Positions 1 to 6,011 are shown, numbered from the stretch's first letter. The stretch is DNA of 8,180 bases from Smithellaceae bacterium (GCA_028704195.1 JAQVLL010000072.1:1-8180); one strand, 5' to 3'. Notes: generated by a model not told the origin, from the sequence alone. Numbers and translations are program-made.

Positions 1-1448
1 TTAACTCTGAAGTCAAGGAGGATACGCAGGTCATATTCCTGGAGTGCGCCTATTTCAATCCTTCATCCATTCGCCGTTCAGCGCGCCGTCTGGCGATGCC
101 GACAGATGCCGCGTTTCGTTTTGAAAGGGGCATTGATCCGGAAGGCGTGATCCGGGCGCTCAACCGGGCGGCTCAATTAATTGCCCTCTTTTCTGGAGGT
201 GCCATCTGCAAAAATTACATTGATGCATACCCGAAAAAAATACCGGCGGTGCAGAATATCCCCCTGCGTCTGGACAGGATCTGCGAAATCGTCGGCACAG
301 CCATTGCCCCCGAAGACGTTATGCGAATCCTGAAGAGCATCGATATGACAATGCTTGATGAAGGCGGCGGGAAATATCTCGTGACGCCGCCGACATTCCG
401 GGTAGACATCGAGCGGGAGATTGACCTTGTTGAAGAAGTCGTCCGTCTGTACGGTTATGACCGTGTGCCCGTGACCATCCCGGCCGTTTCGGTAAAAGAG
501 ATGGACGTTATTCCCCGCCTTGCCCTCGAGGAAAGAATCCGTCAACTGCTTACCGGCGGCGGCTATTCGGAAATCATCAATTACAGTTTCACCACGCCCG
601 CTTCCGCGGACGGACTTCTTCTGTTGCCGGACGATGAGCGGCGAAGTTTTGTGGTCATCAGAAATCCGTTGACAGAAGATCAGTCAGTCATGCGGACAAC
701 CCTGTCCTACGGGCTGCTGGAGACCCTGAAGAAGAATATAAACAATGCTTCTTTCAACCTGAAAATCTTTGAAATCGGGCGAATCTTTCTGAAACGCGGC
801 GATGGGGAGCTGCCGGAAGAAAAGAACATTCTGGCCGGGCTTTTGTCGGGAAAGACCTCGGAAAACCTCTGGGGCTTGAAAGCCAACGTCGATTTTTACG
901 ATCTCAAAGGGTGCCTGGAAAACGTCTTTTATGATCTGAAGATGGAAAAGTGCCGGTATTGTGCTGAAATATCAGAGCCTTTTTTACATCCGGGACAATC
1001 CTGCAATCTGTACGTCAATGACACAAAAATAGGTTTTATGGGTCAGGTCCATCCGGAAGTGCTCGAGAAAATGGACATCCGGAGTAACGCGTATCTATTT
1101 GAAATTAATATTGATGTTCTGGAAAAACAACTTAACCCGCGCATAGATTACAGTGAGATATCCAAATTTCCTGCGGTGACCCGCGACGTCGCATTTGTGG
1201 TTCCCGTGGCTATGGAAGCGGACAAAATGCTGGAAATTGTTTTAAGTCAGAGAGAAGATTTACTTGAAAATGTGGGGATTTTTGATATATACGCTGGCAA
1301 GGGCCTTGAGGAGGGGACAAAAAGCCTTGGGTTGAGATTTTCCTATCGCGCCCCCGACAGAACACTGACAGACGCGGAAATCAATTCTATTCATGAGAGA
1401 ATTGTGAACAGTACTGTCCGGTTAACGGGTGCAAAGATAAGAGCATGA
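1..1448 (+). CDS. pheT: Phenylalanine--tRNA ligase beta subunit, 5'-truncated by window edge
   Basis: This is the beta subunit of the cytoplasmic alpha2-beta2 enzyme that charges tRNA-Phe with phenylalanine. The frame is open from base 3 (bases 1-2 finish a codon begun outside), giving about 481 codons. Bacterial PheT is about 800 residues, so roughly the first 320 are missing. The opening stretch, including the motif TDAAFRFERGIDP at about bases 99-137, is the end of the B3/B4 editing domain. The B5 domain follows at about 258-470 (motif TPPTFRVDIEREIDLVEEVVR), then the catalytic-like core. A C-terminal FDX-ACB tRNA-binding domain covers about 1155-1445 (motif FPAVTRDVAFVV). The ATG at base 96 is internal, because homology continues upstream of it. 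ihfA follows after 166 bases, a well-known neighbour of pheT in Proteobacteria. No frameshift or missing domain is seen. Identity is certain. Confidence 0.97.
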   Translation, partial: NSEVKEDTQVIFLECAYFNPSSIRRSARRLAMPTDAAFRFERGIDPEGVIRALNRAAQLIALFSGGAICKNYIDAYPKKIPAVQNIPLRLDRICEIVGTAIAPEDVMRILKSIDMTMLDEGGGKYLVTPPTFRVDIEREIDLVEEVVRLYGYDRVPVTIPAVSVKEMDVIPRLALEERIRQLLTGGGYSEIINYSFTTPASADGLLLLPDDERRSFVVIRNPLTEDQSVMRTTLSYGLLETLKKNINNASFNLKIFEIGRIFLKRGDGELPEEKNILAGLLSGKTSENLWGLKANVDFYDLKGCLENVFYDLKMEKCRYCAEISEPFLHPGQSCNLYVNDTKIGFMGQVHPEVLEKMDIRSNAYLFEINIDVLEKQLNPRIDYSEISKFPAVTRDVAFVVPVAMEADKMLEIVLSQREDLLENVGIFDIYAGKGLEEGTKSLGLRFSYRAPDRTLTDAEINSIHERIVNSTVRLTGAKIRA

Positions 1449-1499
1449 CAGTTTGACAGATTAGCATAATTTCCCTCATGTCATTTCGGGCAAAGCTAC

Positions 1500-1541
1500 G
1501 AGAAATCTGACTTATCTTATTGAAGATTTATAAGATTTCTC
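1500..1541 (+). promoter_or_regulatory. Candidate promoter bracketed by an inverted repeat, upstream of ihfA
   Basis: In the pheT-ihfA gap, GAGAAATCT (1500-1508) is repeated in perfect inverted form as AGATTTCTC (1533-1541). Between and overlapping the arms is a sigma-70-like pair: CTGACT (1507-1512, 4 of 6 matches) and TATAAG (1529-1534, 5 of 6), 16 bases apart. This would start transcription at about 1541, some 74 bases before ihfA. The repeat is seen directly; promoter or operator function is inference. A weak transcript hairpin is the alternative, but it lacks a GC-rich stem and a T-run, so it is a poor terminator. Confidence 0.3.
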
Positions 1542-1602
1542 TCTGGTCGAAAGGACAGATTCATCATTATGCAAAGGTTTCAGTTTTCATGACGTTAAAA
1601 AC

Positions 1603-1608
1603 GGAGGA
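1603..1608 (+). promoter_or_regulatory. Strong ribosome binding site of ihfA
   Basis: GGAGGA lies six bases before the ATG at 1615. It is a near-perfect Shine-Dalgarno sequence, fixes the ihfA start, and suggests high translation, as expected for an abundant nucleoid protein. Confidence 0.85.
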
Positions 1609-1614
1609 GAAGAA

Positions 1615-1890
1615 ATGACGAAAATTGACATTATTCAAAATGTTTACGAAAAACTCGGTTTTTCCAAGAAGGAATCAGCGGACATCGTTGAATCCGTGTT
1701 TGACATCATTAAAGACAGCCTTGCTCAGGGTGAAAGGGTAAAGATTTCCGGCTTCGGAAATTTCATGGTCAAAGAGAAACGCGCCCGCCGCGGCCGTAAT
1801 CCTCAGACCGGAGAGGAAATCTCCATCACCGCACGCCGGGTTTTGACTTTCAAATCCTCCCAGGTATTGCGCAAGTCTCTGAACAGTTGA
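1615..1890 (+). CDS. ihfA: Integration host factor alpha subunit (HU/IHF family)
   Basis: This 91-residue DNA-bending protein pairs with IHF-beta, binds the minor groove and makes sharp bends that help recombination, replication and sigma-54 transcription. It has the family layout: N-terminal helices (about 3-40), the signature GFGNF at 46-50, and the beta-arm with RNPQTGEEI at 61-69. Pro63 matches the proline that intercalates between base pairs. The tail ITARRVLTFKSSQVLR is close to the ITARRV-TF-PGQ-L region of E. coli IhfA, and the position after pheT also favours IhfA over HU or IhfB. Length is slightly below E. coli IhfA (99). The start is supported by GGAGGA six bases upstream. It may be read from pheT, from a local promoter near 1507-1534, or both. 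A probable terminator follows at 1933-1964. Confidence 0.95.
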   Translation: MTKIDIIQNVYEKLGFSKKESADIVESVFDIIKDSLAQGERVKISGFGNFMVKEKRARRGRNPQTGEEISITARRVLTFKSSQVLRKSLNS

Positions 1891-1932
1891 TAAATTGTTC
1901 TAACTGCACGAAATGCACTGACAAACAAAACG

Positions 1933-1964
1933 ACTTGTCCGTATTTTCTGGACAGGTATTTTTT
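1933..1964 (+). terminator. Probable rho-independent terminator after ihfA
   Basis: ACTTGTCC (1933-1940) pairs with GGACAGGT (1949/1950-1957) as an eight-pair stem including one G-T pair, with a loop of about nine bases. The sequence ATTTTTT follows directly (to 1964). Its position 43 bases after the ihfA stop suits a terminator. The stem is only moderately strong, so some read-through into merR is likely. Confidence 0.6.
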
Positions 1965-2012
1965 CAGTTTCAGTTTCGCGGGTATATTTCTCCGTAAGGA
2001 TTCAGGAATTGT

Positions 2013-2345
2013 ATGGATAGCATAATTCCCGAAAAAGCTTATTTCCGGATTGGAGAAGTGAGTAAAATCCTAAGCGTTGAGCCATATGTCATCCGTTACT
2101 GGGAATCGGAATTTAAAACGGTTAAACCGGTAAGGACAAAGACAGCTCAACGACTGTACCGAAAAAAAGACGTGCAGGAATTATTGACGATCCGCAATCT
2201 GCTCTATCAGCAGCGCTTTACCATTAACGGTGCAAAACAACAGTTGATGAAAATGCGAGATCAGGACGAATCAACAGCCACGGCAAGTGAAAAATTGATT
2301 TACATAAAAAAAGAGTTGGAGCAGATTCGAAAGATTCTGAGCTGA
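2013..2345 (+). CDS. Short MerR-family transcriptional regulator
   Basis: This 110-residue DNA-binding regulator has an N-terminal winged helix-turn-helix of the MerR type at about residues 10-55 (YFRIGEVSKIL, then VIRYWESEF, then RLYRKKDVQEL). A helix at about 56-82 and a Lys/Glu-rich C-terminal helix at 92-110 probably dimerise it. It has no cysteine and no effector-binding domain, so metal sensing by the classical MerR or CueR mechanism is unlikely and its signal is unknown. A similar small MerR gene commonly follows pheT-ihfA in Proteobacteria. The start is at ATG 2013; upstream AAGGA (1996-2000) is 12 bases away and AGGAA (2004-2008) four, so the ribosome site is not ideal. A terminator overlaps its stop codon. 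The family call is firm, the targets are not known. Confidence 0.9.
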   Translation: MDSIIPEKAYFRIGEVSKILSVEPYVIRYWESEFKTVKPVRTKTAQRLYRKKDVQELLTIRNLLYQQRFTINGAKQQLMKMRDQDESTATASEKLIYIKKELEQIRKILS

Positions 2346-2378
2346 AAAAAGCCGGCAACCCTCGTTGCCGGCTTTTTT
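2345..2378. terminator. Strong bidirectional rho-independent terminator
   Basis: GCCGGCAAC (2351-2359) and GTTGCCGGC (2364-2372) form a perfect nine-pair GC-rich stem with a CCTC loop. It is flanked by six A (2345-2350) and six T (2373-2378), which would extend the stem and supply a U-run on either strand. The first A is the last base of the merR stop codon. It lies between convergent genes: merR ends on the left and the PxxKW gene ends at 2400 on the right. Confidence 0.95.
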
Positions 2379-2399
2379 ATTCTGTGCGTGAATCGCCTG

Positions 2400-2678
2400 T
2401 TATTTTTTGTTGGCTCTTTTGGAAGATTTCAGCGGATTGATTTTCTGCGTTTCCTTGATGACCAACTTCACGTGTGACGCGCTCGGGCAGTTGCCGGTTA
2501 TCCATTTGCTTTTCGGATCCGGGTAAACCTTGCAGAATTTGCCTGATTCGTACTCGATAATCTTATTGCAGCCGTCGCATTTGTCGATTACCGGGAGACA
2601 GCTGCCGCCGGTCATGCCGCAGCCTTTTTTGCTCATAAAAGCGCATTCTGATCCCTTTTTAACTGTTTCACAAAGCAT
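2400..2678 (-). CDS. PxxKW family cysteine-rich protein
   Basis: This 92-residue, soluble-looking protein is read leftwards. It has eight cysteines (residues 3, 12, 20, 27, 34, 37, 49, 64), including a CDGC pair at 34-37, and the family-naming motif PDPKSKW at 53-59. The tail (about 71-92) is very rich in lysine. The many cysteines suggest metal or iron-sulphur binding, or redox chemistry, but the biochemical role of the family is not known to me and no function is claimed. I recall it mainly from Desulfobacterota. The ATG at 2676-2678 has a G-rich ribosome site, AAGGGGGGT on the minus strand (about 2687-2695), nine bases upstream. There is no signal peptide or membrane segment. It stands alone between merR and the PTS genes and ends at the shared terminator. 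Confidence 0.85.
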   Translation of the reverse strand: MLCETVKKGSECAFMSKKGCGMTGGSCLPVIDKCDGCNKIIEYESGKFCKVYPDPKSKWITGNCPSASHVKLVIKETQKINPLKSSKRANKK

Positions 2679-2752
2679 TTTGTAAGACCCCCCTTAAGTA
2701 GTGTCAATGGTGTAATTTTATCAGACGATGCGGAAAAAGGAAGCAAATCAGA

Positions 2753-3061
2753 ATGTATCCACAGACGTCAATGAATCAAAACCGGCGTGTCCTTAACAGC
2801 AAAAAAAACGCCTGTCAAGAAAAATTACAGTTTATTCGTACAGCTCCAATTCCAAAATCGGAGCATTTGGTCCAATCCCCTTACGGTTGTTCACTGGATG
2901 ATGCGCTTGATCATGCCATGTTCTCATACCCTCTCATACATTTGGTGGACGGGCAGCCCAAGATGAAGCATCGTTTCCGCTTTGTGGATAAGCACTGCGT
3001 TTTTTTCATCCGGTATTGTCAAATAAAAATGCCAAAATACCTGTCATTTTGCCGTGATTGA
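2753..3061 (+). CDS. Doubtful hypothetical protein (102 codons)
   Basis: I do not recognise this frame. In its favour, AGGAAG (2738-2743) lies nine bases before the ATG, a good ribosome site, and it fills most of an otherwise empty gap. Against it, the protein has no domain I know, no signal peptide, no clear membrane helix and no repeated motif. It has five scattered cysteines, and its third codon positions look less GC-rich than in the neighbouring genes. It ends about 90 bases before the IID start on the same strand, and the candidate IID promoter lies after it. It may be a chance frame, a lineage-specific gene, or the remains of a decayed gene. Treat as unproven. Confidence 0.2.
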   Translation: MYPQTSMNQNRRVLNSKKNACQEKLQFIRTAPIPKSEHLVQSPYGCSLDDALDHAMFSYPLIHLVDGQPKMKHRFRFVDKHCVFFIRYCQIKMPKYLSFCRD

Positions 3062-3081
3062 ATTGACTTCACCTGTCATTT
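3039..3081. repeat. 11-bp direct repeat pair upstream of the PTS genes
   Basis: ACCTGTCATTT occurs at 3039-3049 and again, identical, at 3071-3081. The 32-base offset is close to three turns of the helix, which would put both copies on the same face of the DNA. The second copy ends 11 bases before the candidate -35 at 3093. The repeat is seen directly; a role as a regulator binding site is inference. Confidence 0.45.
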
Positions 3082-3092
3082 GTGTTAGTTCC

Positions 3093-3120
3093 TTGCATCA
3101 CATAAAAGCGTGAATATAAA
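3093..3120 (+). promoter_or_regulatory. Candidate sigma-70 promoter for IID-ptsH-ptsI-plsB
   Basis: TATAAA (3115-3120, 5 of 6 to consensus) has TTGCAT (3093-3098, only 3 of 6) 16 bases upstream. Transcription would begin near 3127, giving a leader of about 23 bases with GGAG at 3137-3140 before the ATG at 3150. The geometry is good. The weak -35 hints that an activator may be needed, possibly at the direct repeats just upstream. Confidence 0.4.
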
Positions 3121-3136
3121 CAGGATATGTGCGTTT

Positions 3137-3140
3137 GGAG
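3137..3140 (+). promoter_or_regulatory. Ribosome binding site that decides the IID start
   Basis: GGAG lies nine bases before ATG 3150. The alternative in-frame start, GTG 3129, has AGGA only three bases upstream, which is too close. This and the homology pattern favour 3150. Confidence 0.6.
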
Positions 3141-3149
3141 CTGTGCGGG

Positions 3150-3911
3150 ATGAAAAAAAGATCTTTAATAAAAATTTTCATAAGGTCTTTTTTCATTCAT
3201 GCCGCCCTCAACTTCCGAAGAATGCAGAATCTTGGTTTCATCTATGCAATGATTCCGCTTTTCCGTGAACGGAAATTATCCCGGAATGATGAGGCAGAAT
3301 TACTGCTTCGGCACCTGCAGATGTTTAACACGCATCCCTATTTATCCGCACCTTTGATCGGATCGATTGTCCGCATGGAGGAACAGAGGCCGGAGGGGGA
3401 TGACGCCTCTTCCATTCTGATGGTCAAGCAAAGCCTGATGGGACCCTACGCGGCGATCGGAGACACTTTTTTCTGGGGAGCGCTTAGGCCATGCGCGGGG
3501 ATCATCGGGGTAGGGCTGGCCTGGTTGGGGTCGATTCTGGCGCCGGTGGCTTTTCTGCTGGTGTATACACCAGCCCATATATGGGTGAGAGCCAGGGGAT
3601 TTGTGGAAGGGTACGCCAGGGGCAAGCAGGGCATAGAATTCATCCGTGGCATCGATCTGCCCCGCATAGCCAACCGTGTGCGGTGGCTGTCCCTGGTCAT
3701 TCTGGCAGTTTTTGGGGCCGGGTATTTGCACGATAGTTATTCAAACTTTGCCGGGATACCCTGGTTTGCCTTAGTGGCAGTGTCGCTCGGAACGATCCTG
3801 CTTTGTTGGCTGCTGGTTAAAAAAGGAATATCGCAGATCTATATTTTGTATGGAGCGGTGATATTATTTCTGATCTTTTCATCGAGAGAATTATTGTTGT
3901 GCTGGAAATGA
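3150..3911 (+). CDS. PTS system mannose/fructose/sorbose family IID component
   Basis: This 253-residue inner-membrane protein resembles ManZ/IID, which together with IIC forms the sugar channel of mannose-type phosphotransferase systems. IID itself carries no phosphorylated residue. Family marks are FRRMQNLGF at 22-30, HLQMFNTHPY at 55-64, and the signature LMGPYAAIGDTFFWGALRP at 96/97-114. Hydrophobic segments lie at about 115-140, 178-195, 203-222 and 229-249. E. coli ManZ is about 283 residues, so this version is somewhat short, mainly in the C-terminal half between membrane segments. The stop overlaps an ATG of ptsH (ATGA at 3908-3911), so the two are probably translationally coupled. 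No IIA, IIB or IIC gene is adjacent, which is unusual for this family; they may lie elsewhere or be lost. The family call is firm, the substrate is unknown. A longer form from GTG 3129 is less likely. Confidence 0.9.
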   Translation: MKKRSLIKIFIRSFFIHAALNFRRMQNLGFIYAMIPLFRERKLSRNDEAELLLRHLQMFNTHPYLSAPLIGSIVRMEEQRPEGDDASSILMVKQSLMGPYAAIGDTFFWGALRPCAGIIGVGLAWLGSILAPVAFLLVYTPAHIWVRARGFVEGYARGKQGIEFIRGIDLPRIANRVRWLSLVILAVFGAGYLHDSYSNFAGIPWFALVAVSLGTILLCWLLVKKGISQIYILYGAVILFLIFSSRELLLCWK

Positions 3912-4168
3912 AAACATTTAAATTAAAGAACAAGCTGGGATTACACGCGCGCGCGGCTGCTTCGTTTGTGCGCATCGCGCAGAAATACAAAGCTGAAATA
4001 TTGATTGAACGCAACGGTCAAGCTGTTAATGGGAAAAGCATCCTGGGAATTTTGACGCTTGCCTGTCCGATGGGCGGTATGATAACAGTGACCGCCGAGG
4101 GGGCTGACGCGGCCATGGCGCTCAATGAGCTCGAAGTCCTGATTGAAAATAAATTTGGGGAAGAGTAA
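3899..4168 (+). CDS. ptsH: Phosphocarrier protein HPr
   Basis: HPr is the small cytoplasmic carrier that takes phosphate from Enzyme I onto a histidine and passes it to IIA proteins. The active-site motif GLHARAAASF puts the phosphorylated His at residue 16 if translation begins at GTG 3899. The family's usual Pro two residues after Arg is replaced by Ala. The second motif, NGKSILGI, places Ser47 exactly 31 residues after the His, matching Ser46 of Bacillus HPr, the target of HPr kinase/phosphatase. The start is uncertain. GTG 3899 gives 89 residues with GAGAG (3884-3888) ten bases upstream. ATG 3908 gives 86 residues (His13), overlaps the IID stop as ATGA, but has no well-placed ribosome site. 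ptsI follows after eight bases, so HPr and Enzyme I are made together. Confidence 0.95.
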   Translation: MLEMKTFKLKNKLGLHARAAASFVRIAQKYKAEILIERNGQAVNGKSILGILTLACPMGGMITVTAEGADAAMALNELEVLIENKFGEE

Positions 4169-4176
4169 ACAACGAC

Positions 4177-5961
4177 ATGACGGTTGAACAGGGCAAGAAA
4201 ACATTTGTTCTTAAAGGGATTGGCGTTTCTCCGGGGGTGGTGATTGGAAAAGTTTACCGCTTTGATCCGCTGGATGCCCAGGTATCTTTTTATAAACTCA
4301 ATGACGAAAGTCTGATTCCCCATGAAGTCGAACGCTTCAGAAATGCCCTCAAAGAATCAACGAAGCAGCTTGTGGAGCTCCAGGAAAACCTGAAAAAAAC
4401 AAAAGTTACTGAACCGCTTTATATTATCGATGTCCACGTTTTGGTCCTGTCGGACAAGAAATTCATCAACCGCACCATCAAGTACATTCGCCGCCTGGGT
4501 GTCAATGCAGAATGGGCGCTGCGCATGACGCTGGATCACTACAAACAGATCTTTGAAGGGGTCGAAGATGTCTACATCAGCGGCCGCATCAGCGACGTGC
4601 AGTATGTTGTCCAGCGGGTTTTGCGCAATCTGTCCGGTGAAAAGCACGAAACAGTCTGGGATGTCGGCTACGACGGAGTGGTGATCGTCTCCCATGATCT
4701 GTCGCCGGCCGATACGGCACAGATGAAACTGGACAAAATCGTCGGTTTTGCAACGGACAGCGGTGGCCGTACATCTCATACCGCCATTGTGGCCCGTTCC
4801 ATGGAACTGCCGGCCGTCGTCGGACTGGATAATGTCACCCGCTTCGTTCGGACGGGTGATGACATAATCGTGGACGGGACATCCGGGCTGGTCGTGGTCA
4901 ATCCCTATCCGGATATGCTCAAGCGGTATGAAGAAAAAAAGCGTCACTACGACGACGCGAAAGACGAGTACCTGAAATACGCAAGGCTTCCTGCCGAAAC
5001 GATGGACCATTACCAAATCGGGATTGGATCCAACATCGAATTCATTGAAGAAATTCCATCCGCAATTACTCACGGCGCGGAACACATAGGCCTTTACCGG
5101 ACTGAATTTCTCTATATTTACCGGGACGATCTGCCTTCGGAAGAGGACCATTTCAACAATTATCGGCAGGTGGTGGACGAGAAGAACCTCGCATGGGCGA
5201 CCATCCGAACGTTCGACCTGGGCGGTGACAAATTCACCAAGTACCAGAAAAAGGACAAGGAATTAAATCCGCAAATGGGATTGCGGGCGATCCGTTTCTG
5301 CCTGAAGGAAATCGAGATTTTCAAGACCCAGCTCCGGGCCATCTGGCGCGTGAGCGCGCTAGGAAGGGTGAAAATTCTGTTCCCGATGATTTCCGGTATT
5401 GAAGAAATCCGCGAAGCCAAGCGACTGTTGGAAGAAACCCGAAGGGAGCTGCTGGAAGAGGGAGTGACAATTGCCGACCGGATGGAAATTGGGGCGATGA
5501 TCGAAGTCCCCGCGGCCGCAGTCATTGCCGACCAGCTCGCGCAGGAAGTTGATTATTTCAGTATCGGCACCAATGATTTGATTCAATACACGCTGGCCAT
5601 TGACCGTTCCAATGAAAGAGTCACCTATCTTTACGAACCTCTGCATCCTGCCGTTTTGAGGCTGATTAAAACCGTGGTGGATCAGGCTCATCATGCAAAC
5701 ATCCGCGTGGCCATGTGCGGAGAAATGGCCGGTGATCCCCTGTGCTGTCTGATTCTTCTGGGAATGCAGCTGGATGAGATGAGCATGAACCATCTTGCGA
5801 TTCCCCGCATCAAGCGCATACTGCAGCAATCCACACTTTCGGAGTCGCGGGAACTGCTTATGAAAGCAATGTCTTTCAACAACGCCCTTGAAGTCAGGGC
5901 GTACGTTCAGAACTACATGAACGAGCGTTTCCCGGATGAATTTCAGAAGAAGGAAACCTGA
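4177..5961 (+). CDS. ptsI: Phosphoenolpyruvate-protein phosphotransferase (PTS Enzyme I)
   Basis: Enzyme I autophosphorylates on histidine using phosphoenolpyruvate and donates the phosphate to HPr in the cytoplasm; it works as a dimer. The 594-residue length is normal. The N-terminal HPr-binding and phosphohistidine domain spans about 10-250, with GGRTSHTAIVAR at 196-207 and the active His at 201. The C-terminal PEP-binding barrel spans about 275-585 and shows GLYRTEFLY (305-313), RTFDLGGDK (344-352), FSIGTNDLIQY (461-471) and VAMCGEMAGDP (511-521), with catalytic Cys514. All key residues are present. There is no N-terminal GAF domain, so this is the PtsI type, not the nitrogen-PTS PtsP type. 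GGGGAAGAG (4157-4165) precedes the ATG by 11 bases. It follows ptsH by eight bases. No terminator is seen before plsB. Confidence 0.97.
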   Translation: MTVEQGKKTFVLKGIGVSPGVVIGKVYRFDPLDAQVSFYKLNDESLIPHEVERFRNALKESTKQLVELQENLKKTKVTEPLYIIDVHVLVLSDKKFINRTIKYIRRLGVNAEWALRMTLDHYKQIFEGVEDVYISGRISDVQYVVQRVLRNLSGEKHETVWDVGYDGVVIVSHDLSPADTAQMKLDKIVGFATDSGGRTSHTAIVARSMELPAVVGLDNVTRFVRTGDDIIVDGTSGLVVVNPYPDMLKRYEEKKRHYDDAKDEYLKYARLPAETMDHYQIGIGSNIEFIEEIPSAITHGAEHIGLYRTEFLYIYRDDLPSEEDHFNNYRQVVDEKNLAWATIRTFDLGGDKFTKYQKKDKELNPQMGLRAIRFCLKEIEIFKTQLRAIWRVSALGRVKILFPMISGIEEIREAKRLLEETRRELLEEGVTIADRMEIGAMIEVPAAAVIADQLAQEVDYFSIGTNDLIQYTLAIDRSNERVTYLYEPLHPAVLRLIKTVVDQAHHANIRVAMCGEMAGDPLCCLILLGMQLDEMSMNHLAIPRIKRILQQSTLSESRELLMKAMSFNNALEVRAYVQNYMNERFPDEFQKKET

Positions 5962-5999
5962 TTTCCGGATTCTAATTTCTAATTGAAAACAGGTTATAG

Positions 6000-6011
6000 A
6001 TGATTTTATGA
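6000..6011 (+). other. Three-codon reading frame overlapping the plsB start
   Basis: ATG ATT TTA TGA begins at 6000, with AGG (5991-5993) six bases before it. Its stop (6009-6011) overlaps the plsB ATG at 6008 as ATGA. The same AGG is 14 bases from the plsB ATG, too far for good initiation. Ribosomes may therefore load on the short frame and restart at plsB. The arrangement is seen in the sequence; its use in translation is inference and could be chance. Confidence 0.3.

Larger units (their letters stand above)
2702..3126. other. Long intergenic interval between divergent genes
   Basis: About 450 bases separate the PxxKW start from the IID start. No tRNA, known riboswitch, sigma-54 site or recognisable protein was found. 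It holds one doubtful reading frame (2753-3061), a pair of 11-bp direct repeats (3039-3081) and a candidate promoter for IID (3093-3120). There is also a small imperfect hairpin at 2843-2864 (GCTCC paired with GGAGC, continued past one mismatch). TTGACA hexamers read on the minus strand at 2702-2707, 2813-2818 and 3017-3022, but none has a good -10 partner, so the PxxKW promoter is not identified. It could be plain regulatory spacer, a decayed gene, or contain a small RNA. Confidence 0.5.

Noticed and set aside
96..98. ATG as a possible start of a shorter pheT
   Set aside because: PheT homology continues without a break upstream to base 3, so this is an internal methionine and the gene is cut by the window edge.
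1453..1458. TTGACA just after the pheT stop as an ihfA promoter
   Set aside because: The only -10-like element nearby (CATAAT, 1465-1470) is six bases away, and the hexamer at proper spacing is a poor match.
2702..2707. Minus-strand TTGACA as promoter of the PxxKW gene
   Set aside because: The matching -10 (TACAAA, 17 bases on) abuts the start codon, so transcription would begin inside the coding region.
2702..3126. tRNA, riboswitch or sigma-54 promoter in the long intergenic interval
   Set aside because: No cloverleaf with a T-loop motif, no recognised riboswitch core and no GG-N10-GC type element in proper context was seen by eye.
3129..3131. GTG as the start of IID
   Set aside because: Its ribosome site is only three bases away, while ATG 3150 has GGAG nine bases upstream.
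3342..3731. 129-codon minus-strand frame inside the IID gene
   Set aside because: Opposite the clear IID signature; proline- and histidine-rich translation without family resemblance.
4357..5151. 264-codon open frame on the minus strand inside ptsI
   Set aside because: It lies wholly opposite a full-length Enzyme I with all its catalytic motifs, and its His/Phe/Asp-rich protein has no recognisable domain. It is a shadow of the coding strand.
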